DNA from: Nemertoderma westbladi
Lineage: Eukaryota; Xenacoelomorpha; Nemertodermatida; Nemertodermatidae
Direction of reading: 5' to 3'
NCBI GenBank assembly: GCA_032718475.1
Contig: JAUCBJ010003028.1
Location: 1 to 22,682, forward strand
Length of the DNA stretch: 22,682 nt
Shown here: in pieces, positions 1 to 8,228 of the stretch
Position numbering within the stretch: the stretch's first letter is position 1
How the letters are laid out: every line of letters begins with the position of its first letter
Program-made: the position numbers and the translations under genes
Notes under the pieces: model-generated
What the model saw: the letters and a program-made list of their open reading frames with translations, nothing else
What the model was told of the DNA's origin: nothing
The model's database searches: none

Positions 1-69
1 ACATCCACGGAAACGTTGTGTTAAACACCGAACCAAGGGAAGACATGTGGGAACAGTTCCTGATGCTGA
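1..69 (+). CDS. Host gene, 5'-most visible exon (partial)
   Basis: The frame starting at base 3 is open and gives a protein-like peptide, IHGNVVLNTEPREDMWEQFL, followed by ML and one base of the next codon. It would end at a weak donor (A|GTTAAGT) at 70 in phase 1; reading through meets TAA at once. The exon runs off the left edge of the window. Joined to the exon starting at 283, the frame continues as I-YIRCLYTNEDRQMMTMALHD. I do not recognise the family. The call rests on peptide composition and phase match, because the donor is not a strong consensus. Confidence 0.45.
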
Positions 70-282
70 GTTAAGTTCTATAAACATGGAAAGAGTCTAG
101 CAGCTACCAGGTTGTATTTCATCAATGGCACATTTTCCTTTCACAACCAACACAGCTAGTGCATATACTAACACGATTAACAGCTGTCAACAAAATATAA
201 CACAAACCTTCAGTATTTCATCACAAAGATTTGCCAGATTGTTATTCTCTATGAAACAGTTTGTTCGCATTATTTATTTCAG

Positions 283-464
283 TCTACATTCGCTGCCTAT
301 ACACAAACGAGGATCGGCAGATGATGACCATGGCCTTACACGACACCAACAACAGCCGCCCACGGGGGGTACAGAAGCTGGGAAAGGTAGAAAGGAGAGT
401 TACAGGGGCTCCGCGACTAAGTTAGATATTCAGTTACAGAAGAAGGGAGGTAGAGGTAGTAAAG
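283..464 (+). CDS. Host gene exon with two competing donors (420 or 464)
   Basis: The acceptor is TTTATTTCAG|TC at 281-282. Two reading frames are plausible. Frame Y begins with the two bases TC, reads YIRCLYTNEDRQMMTMALHD then a basic stretch ending TGAPRL, and must leave at a weak donor GTTAGA at 421 because its next in-frame codon is TAG. Frame S reads LHSLPIHKRGSADDDHGLTR and on through QKKGGRGSKG to a strong donor AAAG|GTAAGA at 465. Both leave in phase 1 and enter the next exon in the same open frame. Frame Y matches the better-looking frame of exon 1-69. A run of six G at 364-369 could also be the site of an indel joining the two frames. That an exon is here is fairly well supported; its exact end is not. 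Confidence 0.5.
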
Positions 465-626
465 GTAAGATATCGATTATTTACTGTATCCTAAATTAAT
501 TAACGTTGGTGAAATAAAGTTTGATATAAAATTTAATTTGACTAATATATCTCAGGAAATCGATATTAATAATATTATATCTATTATGTTTTTCCCTGAA
601 ATATAGAGTATTTTTTTTTTTTTCAG

Positions 627-686
627 GTCGTGATAGTTTAGGGAAGGGAAGCAGTGCCTCTAGACTATCTTCATTGCTAACAGGAA
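627..686 (+). CDS. Host gene exon, 60 nt, phase 1-1
   Basis: The acceptor is a 13-T tract followed by CAG at 624-626. The donor is GGAA|GTAAGT at 687. Only one frame is open; after completing a split codon it reads RDSLGKGSSASRLSSLLTG, rich in Ser and basic residues. It enters needing two bases and leaves with one base, so it is a symmetric phase-1 exon that could be skipped without changing frame. Neighbouring exons have the same phase. No domain is recognised; the composition suggests a flexible intracellular segment. Confidence 0.65.
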
Positions 687-866
687 GTAAGTTTACCTAT
701 TTAGTTTGAATTCATTTAATAAACTTTGGATTTATAAAGTTTTATAACATCGTTGTTATAATATGTGTTTTGAATGAATCGCTATATTCTTTATCGAGAT
801 TAAATTATTATAGTAATATTAAAAATAAAGTCCCTGTGTAACGTATTACTATTTGTACTGCTTTAG

Positions 867-938
867 AGGACAGCCAAAGGTCGGTGCCGGGTAGTCTTCT
901 AACCTTCTCTATGATGTCTCGAGCATGCGAAGAAAAGG
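867..938 (+). CDS. Host gene exon, 72 nt, phase 1-1
   Basis: The acceptor is TACTGCTTTAG|AG at 865-866. The donor is AAGG|GTAAGT at 939, a near-perfect U1 match. The open frame, entered in phase 1, reads DSQRSVPGSLLTFSMMSRAC then EEK and leaves in phase 1. The other frames do not fit the neighbouring exons. This is the second symmetric phase-1 exon in a row. No known domain is recognised. A very G-rich intron block starts right after the donor. Confidence 0.65.
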
Positions 939-944
939 GTAAGT

Positions 945-1070
945 TTGGGAAGGAGGAGGGGGGAGTGGGAGGGAACGGGAGGGATCGGTGGGGGGGGGGG
1001 GGGGGGGTATGAGTTGTGTTTGAGTGGAAGAAGGATTGGGGGGGGGGAGTTCAAGGGGAGTTCATGGTGT
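945..1070 (+). other. G-rich intronic block with G18 and G10 runs
   Basis: Just inside the intron after the 939 donor there are many G runs, including an uninterrupted run of 18 G at 990-1007 and another of 10 G at 1038-1047, with several GGG or longer runs between GA spacers. On the + strand, and so in the predicted pre-mRNA, this fits the pattern for G-quadruplex formation. Long homopolymers are also sequencing and assembly risk sites. Confidence 0.8.
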
Positions 1071-1212
1071 ACTGGTATGCAGTTAATGTGAATAATTAGT
1101 AAGAGTAGGCTACATATAACATGAGTTATACTTAAAGACTTCGCGTTAGCTTCCTCTGGTCTTCGAGTTGCTTCCTGTACCGGTGGATTTATTGTATTTG
1201 ATAATTTCTCAG

Positions 1213-1306
1213 GTTGGATAATCCACCCGCAAGATTCCGACGATTTGGAACAGACATCGATGGCTGACTGGGTGCGAAAGAGACTCAGTAAATCTACAAA
1301 AACCGC
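1213..1306 (+). CDS. Host gene exon, 94 nt, phase 1 in, phase 2 out
   Basis: The acceptor is TTGATAATTTCTCAG at 1211-1212 and the donor is CCGC|GTAAGT at 1307. The open frame completes a Gly codon and then reads WIIHPQDSDDLEQTSMADWV followed by RKRLSKSTKT and two bases of the next codon. The peptide is balanced, with an acidic patch followed by a basic cluster, and looks like real coding sequence. I do not recognise the family. The following intron is 2831 bp if the exon at 4138 is correct, and it holds most of the repeats in this part of the window. Confidence 0.65.
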
Positions 1307-1570
1307 GTAAGTTAATTATACTGATTTCACCATTAAGTGTAGTTCACTCTACTATTCGCGTACTACACTATGTATTACTGTACTGTATGTTTATGTTTTG
1401 AATAAATAATAATATAACTACTGTAAAATTTAGTTTATTGGGTTGGAAAATTTATAAATATTGATGAAAATTAAAATGCGTATATTAGATATCTAGGCAA
1501 TAATATACATAATGTCGAGTTGAAGTCGAATAATTATTAGTTTATTAATTCATAAAGAACAAAAGCAAGT

Positions 1571-1655
1571 TCCGCCATGGTGTAGTGGTTGCATTAAATT
1601 CGTACATCTACTGTATCAGAGGAGGTCATGGGTTCGATCCAAGCATGGGAGCCAA
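1571..1655 (+). repeat. tRNA-derived SINE head or degenerate tRNA-like sequence
   Basis: An A-box match TGGTGTAGTGG lies at 1578-1588 and a good B-box GGTTCGATCC at 1631-1640, the order expected of an internal RNA polymerase III promoter. The boxes are several bases further apart than in a normal tRNA, and the sequences on either side do not form an acceptor stem. This therefore looks like a SINE head or a decayed tRNA pseudogene, not a working tRNA. It lies in the long host intron. The sequence to about 1730 may be SINE body. Confidence 0.55.
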
Positions 1656-1857
1656 GGCAGTTTTCGGGAATAAGTCGTCACTTTGTGCGAAATATCTAGA
1701 CTAACGGCCGAAGAAAACTATACTTTATTTTTACTTCATGTCATGTCAACTAACTGAAGTTATCCAGTGTTGACATTCTATACACATTTTACTAAAATAC
1801 TTAAATTCCCTTTCTACGCGGGCTGTAATAGTAATTAAATTAAATATGATATATTCG

Positions 1858-2133
1858 GCCCATGTGAAGAATACCAGACTATCTGCCGTTATATTTCACT
1901 TTGCAGTTACCCCCATGTGAAGAATACCAGGTTTTCACTAAAAACACAGGTTACAGAAGGGCCGATTCTAACCAAAACAATAAACGAATTAGTATATGTA
2001 CAGGTTATAAGACAGAAATAAGCGCTATAAAACACTTAATAAAGATACATTAAAAAAAATAAAAAATCTCCATATATAAAATTCTAATAAAAAGTCGACC
2101 GAAAAGTGAAATCCTGTTATTCTTCACATGGGC
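1858..2133 (+). mobile_element. MITE family copy A (276 bp)
   Basis: The element begins GCCCATGTGAAGAATACCAG and ends with the inverted form, CTTCACATGGGC preceded by a TATTC. A second copy of the terminal motif, CCCATGTGAAGAATACCAGG, lies internally at about 1914. The interior has no coding capacity. Exactly the same length is found in the inverted copy at 14462-14737. Flanks ATATATTCG and GGTATTCAC share TATTC at the same offset, which may be a decayed target-site duplication of 8 bp or more. Confidence 0.8.
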
Positions 2134-2434
2134 GGTATTCACCCCCAATTGGGAAGTTGTTTATCACTATAAGAGATAAGAGAGTACAATACAACACCTA
2201 CTAAATAATAATACAGACCGAATACGAATTAGTAAATAACACCATTAACGGAACTACAACTTATTCTAATTACGTAAACATATCATTATTTTTTGTAAAG
2301 GAACGAACTAAAATTAGCAGAAGAGCGACTTGGGAACAATAAACCAGTAATAGTCTCGTTTTACGGGGAGAAACAACCCGAACGTTACAAGAAACCATCC
2401 AGAACAGGTTTGTTGCGTTTTTATGTCGGAAGTG

Positions 2435-2707
2435 GCCCATGTGAAGTATACCAGACTTTCTGCCGTTATTTCACTTTGCAGTTTACCCCAATGTAAAGAA
2501 TACCAGGTTTTCACTAAAATCCAGGTTACTAAAGGACTGATTCTAACCAAAACAATAAACGAATTCGTATATGTACAGGTTATATATAAGATTGCAGTAA
2601 ACGCTATAAAACATTTAAAACAGTAAGGAAAAATTTAAAAATACAGAAATTAAAATCTCAATAAAATTTCGACCGAAAAGTGAAAACCTGGTATTCTTCG
2701 CGGACGT
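2435..2707 (+). mobile_element. MITE family copy B, degenerate right end
   Basis: Same order of blocks as copy A: the terminal GCCCATGTGAAG motif, its internal repeat near 2490, the block CCAAAACAATAAACGAATT near 2550, and a right end containing CGACCGAAAAGTGAAAACC. The last 8 bases of the right terminal repeat have diverged, so the right border is approximate. Same orientation as copy A and about 300 bp away. Short ORFs on both strands here are products of the repeat and not genes. Confidence 0.75.
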
Positions 2708-3312
2708 AAAAATGAGTTGTATACAGTAACTGCATAATCTAACTGAGACCCCCATATATGGCTCTCCCCGATCATACCGTATTTAATTGTTGTGCCTTTA
2801 AGCTGAGAACTAAAATGACAACAACCATTGTGCAGTTTCCATACGACCCTGTGTGGATTTCACAGTGGCGATGACAGTGGTGGATTAATAATATTTCATA
2901 TATTTGTCGTGTAAAATAATTAATTAATCTGGTAATAACTGTTCACACTTGTGTGTAAAGTAGCACTTTACAGTGTGATGATCCGAGTGTCTATGTTACA
3001 CGGACGAACGTTAGTGAGTGAGTGAAAATAAAGCCACGAGGATCAGAACACTACGAAATTACACTAACATTACGAAATGATTGTACATATACATTATAAG
3101 TGATAGAAACTGCACAAATTATATTAGTTGCTGTATAAATAATTGTAAAAATGACATAAATTATGTTATAAATAAGTTAGCTTATATTTATGGTGGCGTT
3201 TTTGAGCCATGTTATAATAATATAGCTAGGCCCTACTGGTTATTAATAGCTATACCCCGCCTACCGGTAGGTAATGCAGTAGGCCTATCTGGCTGTCAGG
3301 CAAATTTCCACC
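2708..3312. other. Intronic stretch with no recognised feature
   Basis: AT-rich sequence in the predicted long host intron. The only notable items are a perfect 12-bp palindrome CCTACCGGTAGG at 3260-3271 and TAGGCCTA-type words. An ORF at 3081-3380 has an ordinary composition for AT-rich non-coding DNA and runs into the hairpin next door, so I do not call it. Confidence 0.5.
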
Positions 3313-3409
3313 TATTGTTTACGTGGTATCCAATGACGGCGTTAAGTTATGTCCCCTTAGTGGACATGGACATTACTTAACGCCGTCATGGGTTACCACG
3401 TAAACAATA
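3313..3409. repeat. Long hairpin (42-bp inverted repeat, 13-nt loop)
   Basis: Left arm 3313-3354 and right arm 3368-3409 are inverted copies with 39 of 42 positions matching. The arms contain TTTACGTGG and ATGACGGCGTTAAG and their complements. The loop is CCTTAGTGGACAT. It could be a short foldback transposon, the fused ends of a palindromic MITE, or a small-RNA hairpin. Position in an intron is compatible with any of these. Confidence 0.85.
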
Positions 3410-3700
3410 ACACCAAATACAATACTAAATGTACAGGCCAATACAATGCTGTAATGTCCTTTAAAGTTGTAAAGTGCTAAATAACAACTCGCTGTTAATA
3501 GTAACGGCTTTGAGTAATGTTACAATATTGGAATAAAATAATTAATTAAAAAATATAAATAATTATAATACAATAATAAAATATAGCCTTTAATAATATT
3601 ACTTAAGAATTGTTAATTAATGTGATTTATATAATTCATCTATTAATTAAAATTAAATTATGTAAAAAAAAATAGTAGTTGTTATAGGATAGAGGGACTT
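3410..3700. other. AT-rich stretch, nothing recognised
   Basis: Very AT-rich sequence with many ATTAATTAA-like words inside the predicted long host intron. No ORF, splice-like exon or repeat copy seen. Confidence 0.5.
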
Positions 3701-3774
3701 ATCTATGGTAGATCAGTCGGTAAAAAGCGCCAGACTTAGGATGTGAGTGCCGGTATCGACCCCGAATCAGATCT
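3701..3774 (+). repeat. tRNA-derived SINE head, tRNA-Lys-like
   Basis: The A-box region TAGATCAGTCGGTA at 3709-3722 matches the usual TAGCTCAGTCGGTA of tRNAs, a CAGACTT...GTGAG segment lies where an anticodon arm would be, and a B-box-like GGTATCGACC is at 3752-3761. The B box has a mismatch and the acceptor arms do not pair, so this is a SINE head or pseudogene. It differs in sequence from the tRNA-like unit at 1571. The downstream sequence with a TTTTTGTTGTT run may be its body. Confidence 0.55.
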
Positions 3775-4137
3775 TTTTGTTGTTACGGTTTTCATTTAAA
3801 GTTTATACTGTAGGCGGTTTCGGTTACAGTTAGCATGCTGGATTTTGTAGTAAAAAAAGATACAGGCTCAGTTTTTGGTCAACTAGAATAAGGCTTAAAA
3901 TACTGTACACCCAATTATTGACATTATTATGATTTTGTTCAGAAATTGAAAAAATCAGGAAGCATGTCACCGGGGATTGAACTAGCACTATACATAACCA
4001 ATAATATTACATATTTGAAATACATTAATATTAAAAACATCCTTTATTATAGTTTCATTAAACAGCTCAACTTCAATAATTCATAATGTTATATTACTGT
4101 AGTTATATAATATTTAACACTTTATTTTTACGAATAG
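3775..4137. other. Intronic stretch, nothing recognised
   Basis: AT-rich sequence between the SINE head and the next predicted exon. It ends in a pyrimidine-rich stretch (ACACTTTATTTTTACGAATAG) that serves as the acceptor of the exon at 4138. No other feature seen. Confidence 0.45.
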
Positions 4138-4229
4138 TGACTCACATACCGACAGGGAATGTCAACCTACGAGTGCTCCCTCTTCCCAGACGAATGGAAT
4201 ACAAGGAACGTGTCGGAATGAGGTTCCAG
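4138..4229 (+). CDS. Host gene exon, 92 nt, phase 2 in, phase 1 out
   Basis: The acceptor AG lies at 4136-4137 after a T-rich tract. The first base completes the codon left by exon 1213-1306. The frame is open and reads DSHTDRECQPTSAPSSQTNG then IQGTCRNEVP, polar and Ser/Thr-rich, before a CCAG|GTAGCT donor at 4230. The donor is moderate; the frame stays open past it to a second possible donor at 4262. Phase agrees with the exons on both sides. No domain is recognised. Confidence 0.5.
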
Positions 4230-4691
4230 GTAGCTGTTACAGATGGATCCACGGTTTATTAGTATCCTTTACTTTAAATACCCGAAGCATGTATTAATAA
4301 GGCGTAAGTAACATAAAGTCCCGTTATAAAATGACATATATGCGTTCACGACCCGTAAAGCCTAAATAAAGTTAAATAGCCAAGGAGTCTGAATCTACGA
4401 GAACTTATGTGATCGGGATCAGATTGGATTTTCATATTAAATATGTTGATATTAAAATATTTATTCTTAAATTGACAAAAGTATCAGATAATTTAGGTAG
4501 CCGCTAATTTTAGTGTTTTTGCTATCATGACAGATCCAGTAACAAAATCTGATAAAACATCTCGCGGAACTCCATTGAACTCTAAATTCCTGGCTTCTTG
4601 AAAATAGTAATTATCACCATTATAAGTTTTTATCTAAATATTCTATCTATTAATAATTATCTTAATTATTATACATATATATTATTATTAG

Positions 4692-4792
4692 AAGATCACT
4701 TATACAAACGAAAGAAGCAAAAGTATTATGCGGCAGAAGAAAGGGTTAGCTTAAGTGAACACAAAAAAACAACCTGTTGTAGACTGACCTAA
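4692..4792 (+). CDS. Host gene, probable terminal exon
   Basis: The acceptor ATTATTATTAG lies at 4690-4691, with a poor pyrimidine tract. Two bases complete the codon from exon 4138-4229, then the frame reads DHLYKRKKQKYYAAEERVSL and SEHKKTTCCRLT before TAA at 4790-4792. The peptide is basic and cysteine-ended, unlike the hydrophobic translation of the AT-rich DNA just upstream. The satellite starts about 20 bp after the stop, so no ordinary 3' UTR or poly(A) signal is visible. This exon is the least certain of the gene; the gene might instead end elsewhere. Confidence 0.35.
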
Positions 4793-4811
4793 TCTTGGCA
4801 AACTCATTTCG

Positions 4812-7800
4812 TAGGTAAACTTAAAACCTAAGCAAACTTAGATCCTAAGCAAACTTAGAACTTAGGCACACTTAGATCCTACAGCGAACTTAGATCCTAG
4901 CACGAACTTAGATCCTACACGAACTTAGATCCTACACGAACTTAGATCCTACAGAAAACTTAGATCCTACACGAACTTAGATCCTACAAAAACTTAGATC
5001 CTACACGAACTTAGATCCTACACGAACTTAGATCCTACACGAACTTAGATCCTACACGAACTTAGATCGTACACGAACTTAGATCGTACACGAACTTAGA
5101 TCCTACACGAACTTAGATCCTACACGAACTTAGATCGTACACGAACTTAGATCCTACACGAACTTAGATCCTAAACGAACTTAGATCCTACACAAACTTA
5201 GATCCTACACGAACTTAGATCCTACACGAACTTAGATCCTACACGAACTTAGATCCTACACGAACTTAGATCCTACACGAACTTAGATCCTACACGAACT
5301 TAGATCCTAAACGAACTTAGATCCTACACAAACTTAGATCCTACACGAACTTAGATCCTACACGAACTTAGATCCTACACGAACTTAGATCCTACACGAA
5401 CTTAGATCCTACACGAACTTAGATCCTAAGCAAACTTAGATACTACACGAACTTAGATCCTAAGCAAACTTAGATCATACAGAAACTTAGATCCTAAGCA
5501 AACTTAGATCCTACACAAACTTAGATCCTAAGCAAACTTAGATCCTACACAAACTTAGATCCTACACGAACTTAGATCCTACACGAACTTAGATCCTACA
5601 CGAACTTAGATCCTACACGAACTTAGATCCTACACGAACTTAGATCGTACACGAACTTAGATCCTACACGAACTTAGATCCTAAACGAACTTAGATCCTA
5701 CACAAACTTAGATCCTACACGAACTTAGATCCTACACGAACTTAGATCCTACACGAACTTAGATCCTACACGAACTTAGATCCTACACGAACTTAGATCC
5801 TAAGCAAACTTAGATACTACACGAACTTAGATCCTAAGCAAACTTAGATCATACAGAAACTTAGATCCTAAGCAAACTTAGATCCTACACAAACTTAGAT
5901 CCTAAGCAAACTTAGATCCTACACAAACATAGATCCTAAGCAAACTTAGATCATACACAAACTTAGATCCTAAGCAAACTTAGATCCTACACAAACTTAG
6001 ATCCTAAGCAAACTTAGATCCTACACAAACTTAGATCCTAAGCAAACTTAGATCTTACACAAACATAGATCCTAAGCAAACTTATAACCTAGACACACTT
6101 AGATCCTACACGAACCTAGATCCTACACGAACTTAGATCCTACACGAACTTAGATCCTACACGAACTTAGATCCTACACAAACTTAGATCCTACACGAAC
6201 TTAGATCCTAAGCAAACTTAGATACTACACGAACTTAGATCCTATACGAACTTAGATCCTACACGAACTTAGATCCTACACGAACTTAGATCGTACACGA
6301 ACTTAGATCCTACACGAACTTAGATCCTACACGAACTTAGATCGTACACGAACTTAGATCCTACACGAACTTAGATCCTAAACGAACTTAGATCCTACAC
6401 AAACTTAGATCCTACACGAACTTAGATCCTACACGAACTTAGATCCTACACGAACTTAGATCCTACACGAACTTAGATCCTACACGAACTTAGATCCTAC
6501 ACGAACTTAGATCCTAAGCAAACTTAGATACTACACGAACTTAGATCCTAAGCAAACTTAGATCATACAGAAACTTAGATCCTAAGCAAACTTAGATCCT
6601 ACACAAACTTAGATCCTAAGCAAACTTAGATCCTACACAAACTTAGATCCTACACGAACTTAGATCCTACACGAACTTAGATCCTACACGAACTTAGATC
6701 CTACACGAACTTAGATCCTACACGAACTTAGATCGTACACGAACTTAGATCCTACACGAACTTAGATCCTAAACGAACTTAGATCCTACACAAACTTAGA
6801 TCCTACACGAACTTAGATCCTACACGAACTTAGATCCTACACGAACTTAGATCCTACACGAACTTAGATCCTACACGAACTTAGATCCTAAGCAAACTTA
6901 GATACTACACGAACTTAGATCCTGAGCAAACTTAGATCATACAGAAACTTAGATCCTAAGCAAACTTAGATCCTACACAAACTTAGATCCTAAGCAAACT
7001 TAGATCCTACACAAACATAGATCCTAAGCAAACTTAGATCATACACAAACTTAGATCCTAAGCAAACTTAGATCCTACACAAACTTAGATCCTAAGCAAA
7101 CTTAGATCCTACACAAACTTAGATCCTAAGCAAACTTAGATCTTACACAAACATAGATCCTAAGCAAACTTATAACCTAGACACACTTAGATCCTACACG
7201 AACCTAGATCTTACACGAACTTAGATCCTACACGAACTTAGATCCTACACGAACTTAGATCCTACACGAACTTAGATCCTACACGAACTTAGATCCTACA
7301 CAAACTTAGATCCTACACGAACTTAGATCCTAAGCAAACTTAGATACTACACGAACTTAGATCCTATACGAACTTAGATCCTACGCGAACTTAGATCCTA
7401 CACGAACTTAGATCGTACACGAACTTAGATCCTACACGAACTTAGATCCTAAACGAACTTAGATCCTACACAAACTTAGATCCTACGCGAACTTAGATCC
7501 TACACGAACTTAGATCCTACACGAACTTAGATCCTACACGAACTTAGATCCTACACGAACTTAGATCCTACACGAACTTAGATCCTAAGCAAACTTAGAT
7601 ACTACACGAACTTAGATCCTAAGCAAACTTAGATCATACAGAAACTTAGATCCTAAGCAAACTTAGATCCTACACAAACTTAGATCCTAAGCAAACTTAG
7701 ATCCTACACAAACATAGATCCTAAGCAAACTTAGATCATACACAAACTTAGATCCTAAGCAAACTTAGATCCTACACAAACTTAGATCCTAAGCAAACTT

Positions 7801-8228
7801 AGATCCTACACAAACTTAGATCCTAAGCAAACTTAGATCTTACACAAACATAGATCCTAAGCAAACTTATAACCTAGACACACTTAGATCCTACACGAAC
7901 CTAGATCCTACACGAACTTAGATCCTACACGAACTTAGATCCTACACGAACTTAGATCCTACACGAACTTAGATCCTACACGAACTTAGATCCTACACAA
8001 ACTTAGATCCTACACGAACTTAGATCCTAAGCAAACTTAGATACTACACGAACTTAGATCCTATACGAACTTAGATCCTAAGCAAACTTAGATCCTACAC
8101 GAACTTAGATCCAACACGAACTTAGATCCTACACGAACTTAGTTCCTACACGAACTTAGATACTAAGCAAACTTAGTTATTACACGAACTTAGATCCTAC
8201 ACGTACTTAGATCCTACACGAACTTAGA
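4812..8228. repeat. 17-bp satellite array, about 200 monomers
   Basis: Tandem monomers of 17 bp with consensus ACACGAACTTAGATCCT and frequent variants ACACAAACTTAGATCCT and AAGCAAACTTAGATCCT. Nearly every unit carries GATC. Rare variants mark higher-order copies: the word CTTATAACCT occurs at 6081, 7169 and 7866, spaced 1088 and 697 bp (64 and 41 units exactly), and GATACTAC occurs at 5439, 5813, 6221, 6527, 6901, 7343, 7598 and 8040, all spaced by whole multiples of 17. The left edge (4812-4910) is degenerate with some 18-bp units; the right edge stops sharply at a LINE. No ORF crosses it. Confidence 0.97.

Noticed and set aside
125-499. A stand-alone 124-codon ORF starting at 125
   Set aside because: Its N-terminal half is intron translation; only the part after the acceptor at 282 could be coding, as an exon.
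1571-1655. Functional tRNA gene
   Set aside because: The boxes are too far apart and the acceptor stem does not pair.
2314-2626. Short ORFs on both strands over MITE copy B
   Set aside because: They follow the repeat; the same sequence recurs in other copies without an open frame being kept.
3081-3380. 99-codon ORF
   Set aside because: Half of it is the hairpin arm, with no family pattern and no splice context.
3313-3409. Rho-independent terminator
   Set aside because: Far too long, no T tract follows, and the context is eukaryotic.
4812-8228. CRISPR-like look of regular short repeats
   Set aside because: There are no unique spacers; units are contiguous 17-bp monomers in a eukaryotic context, so it is a satellite.
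4812-8228. Telomeric repeat because of the TTAG word
   Set aside because: The 17-bp unit does not match TTAGGG, TTAGG or similar arrays, and the array is interstitial.
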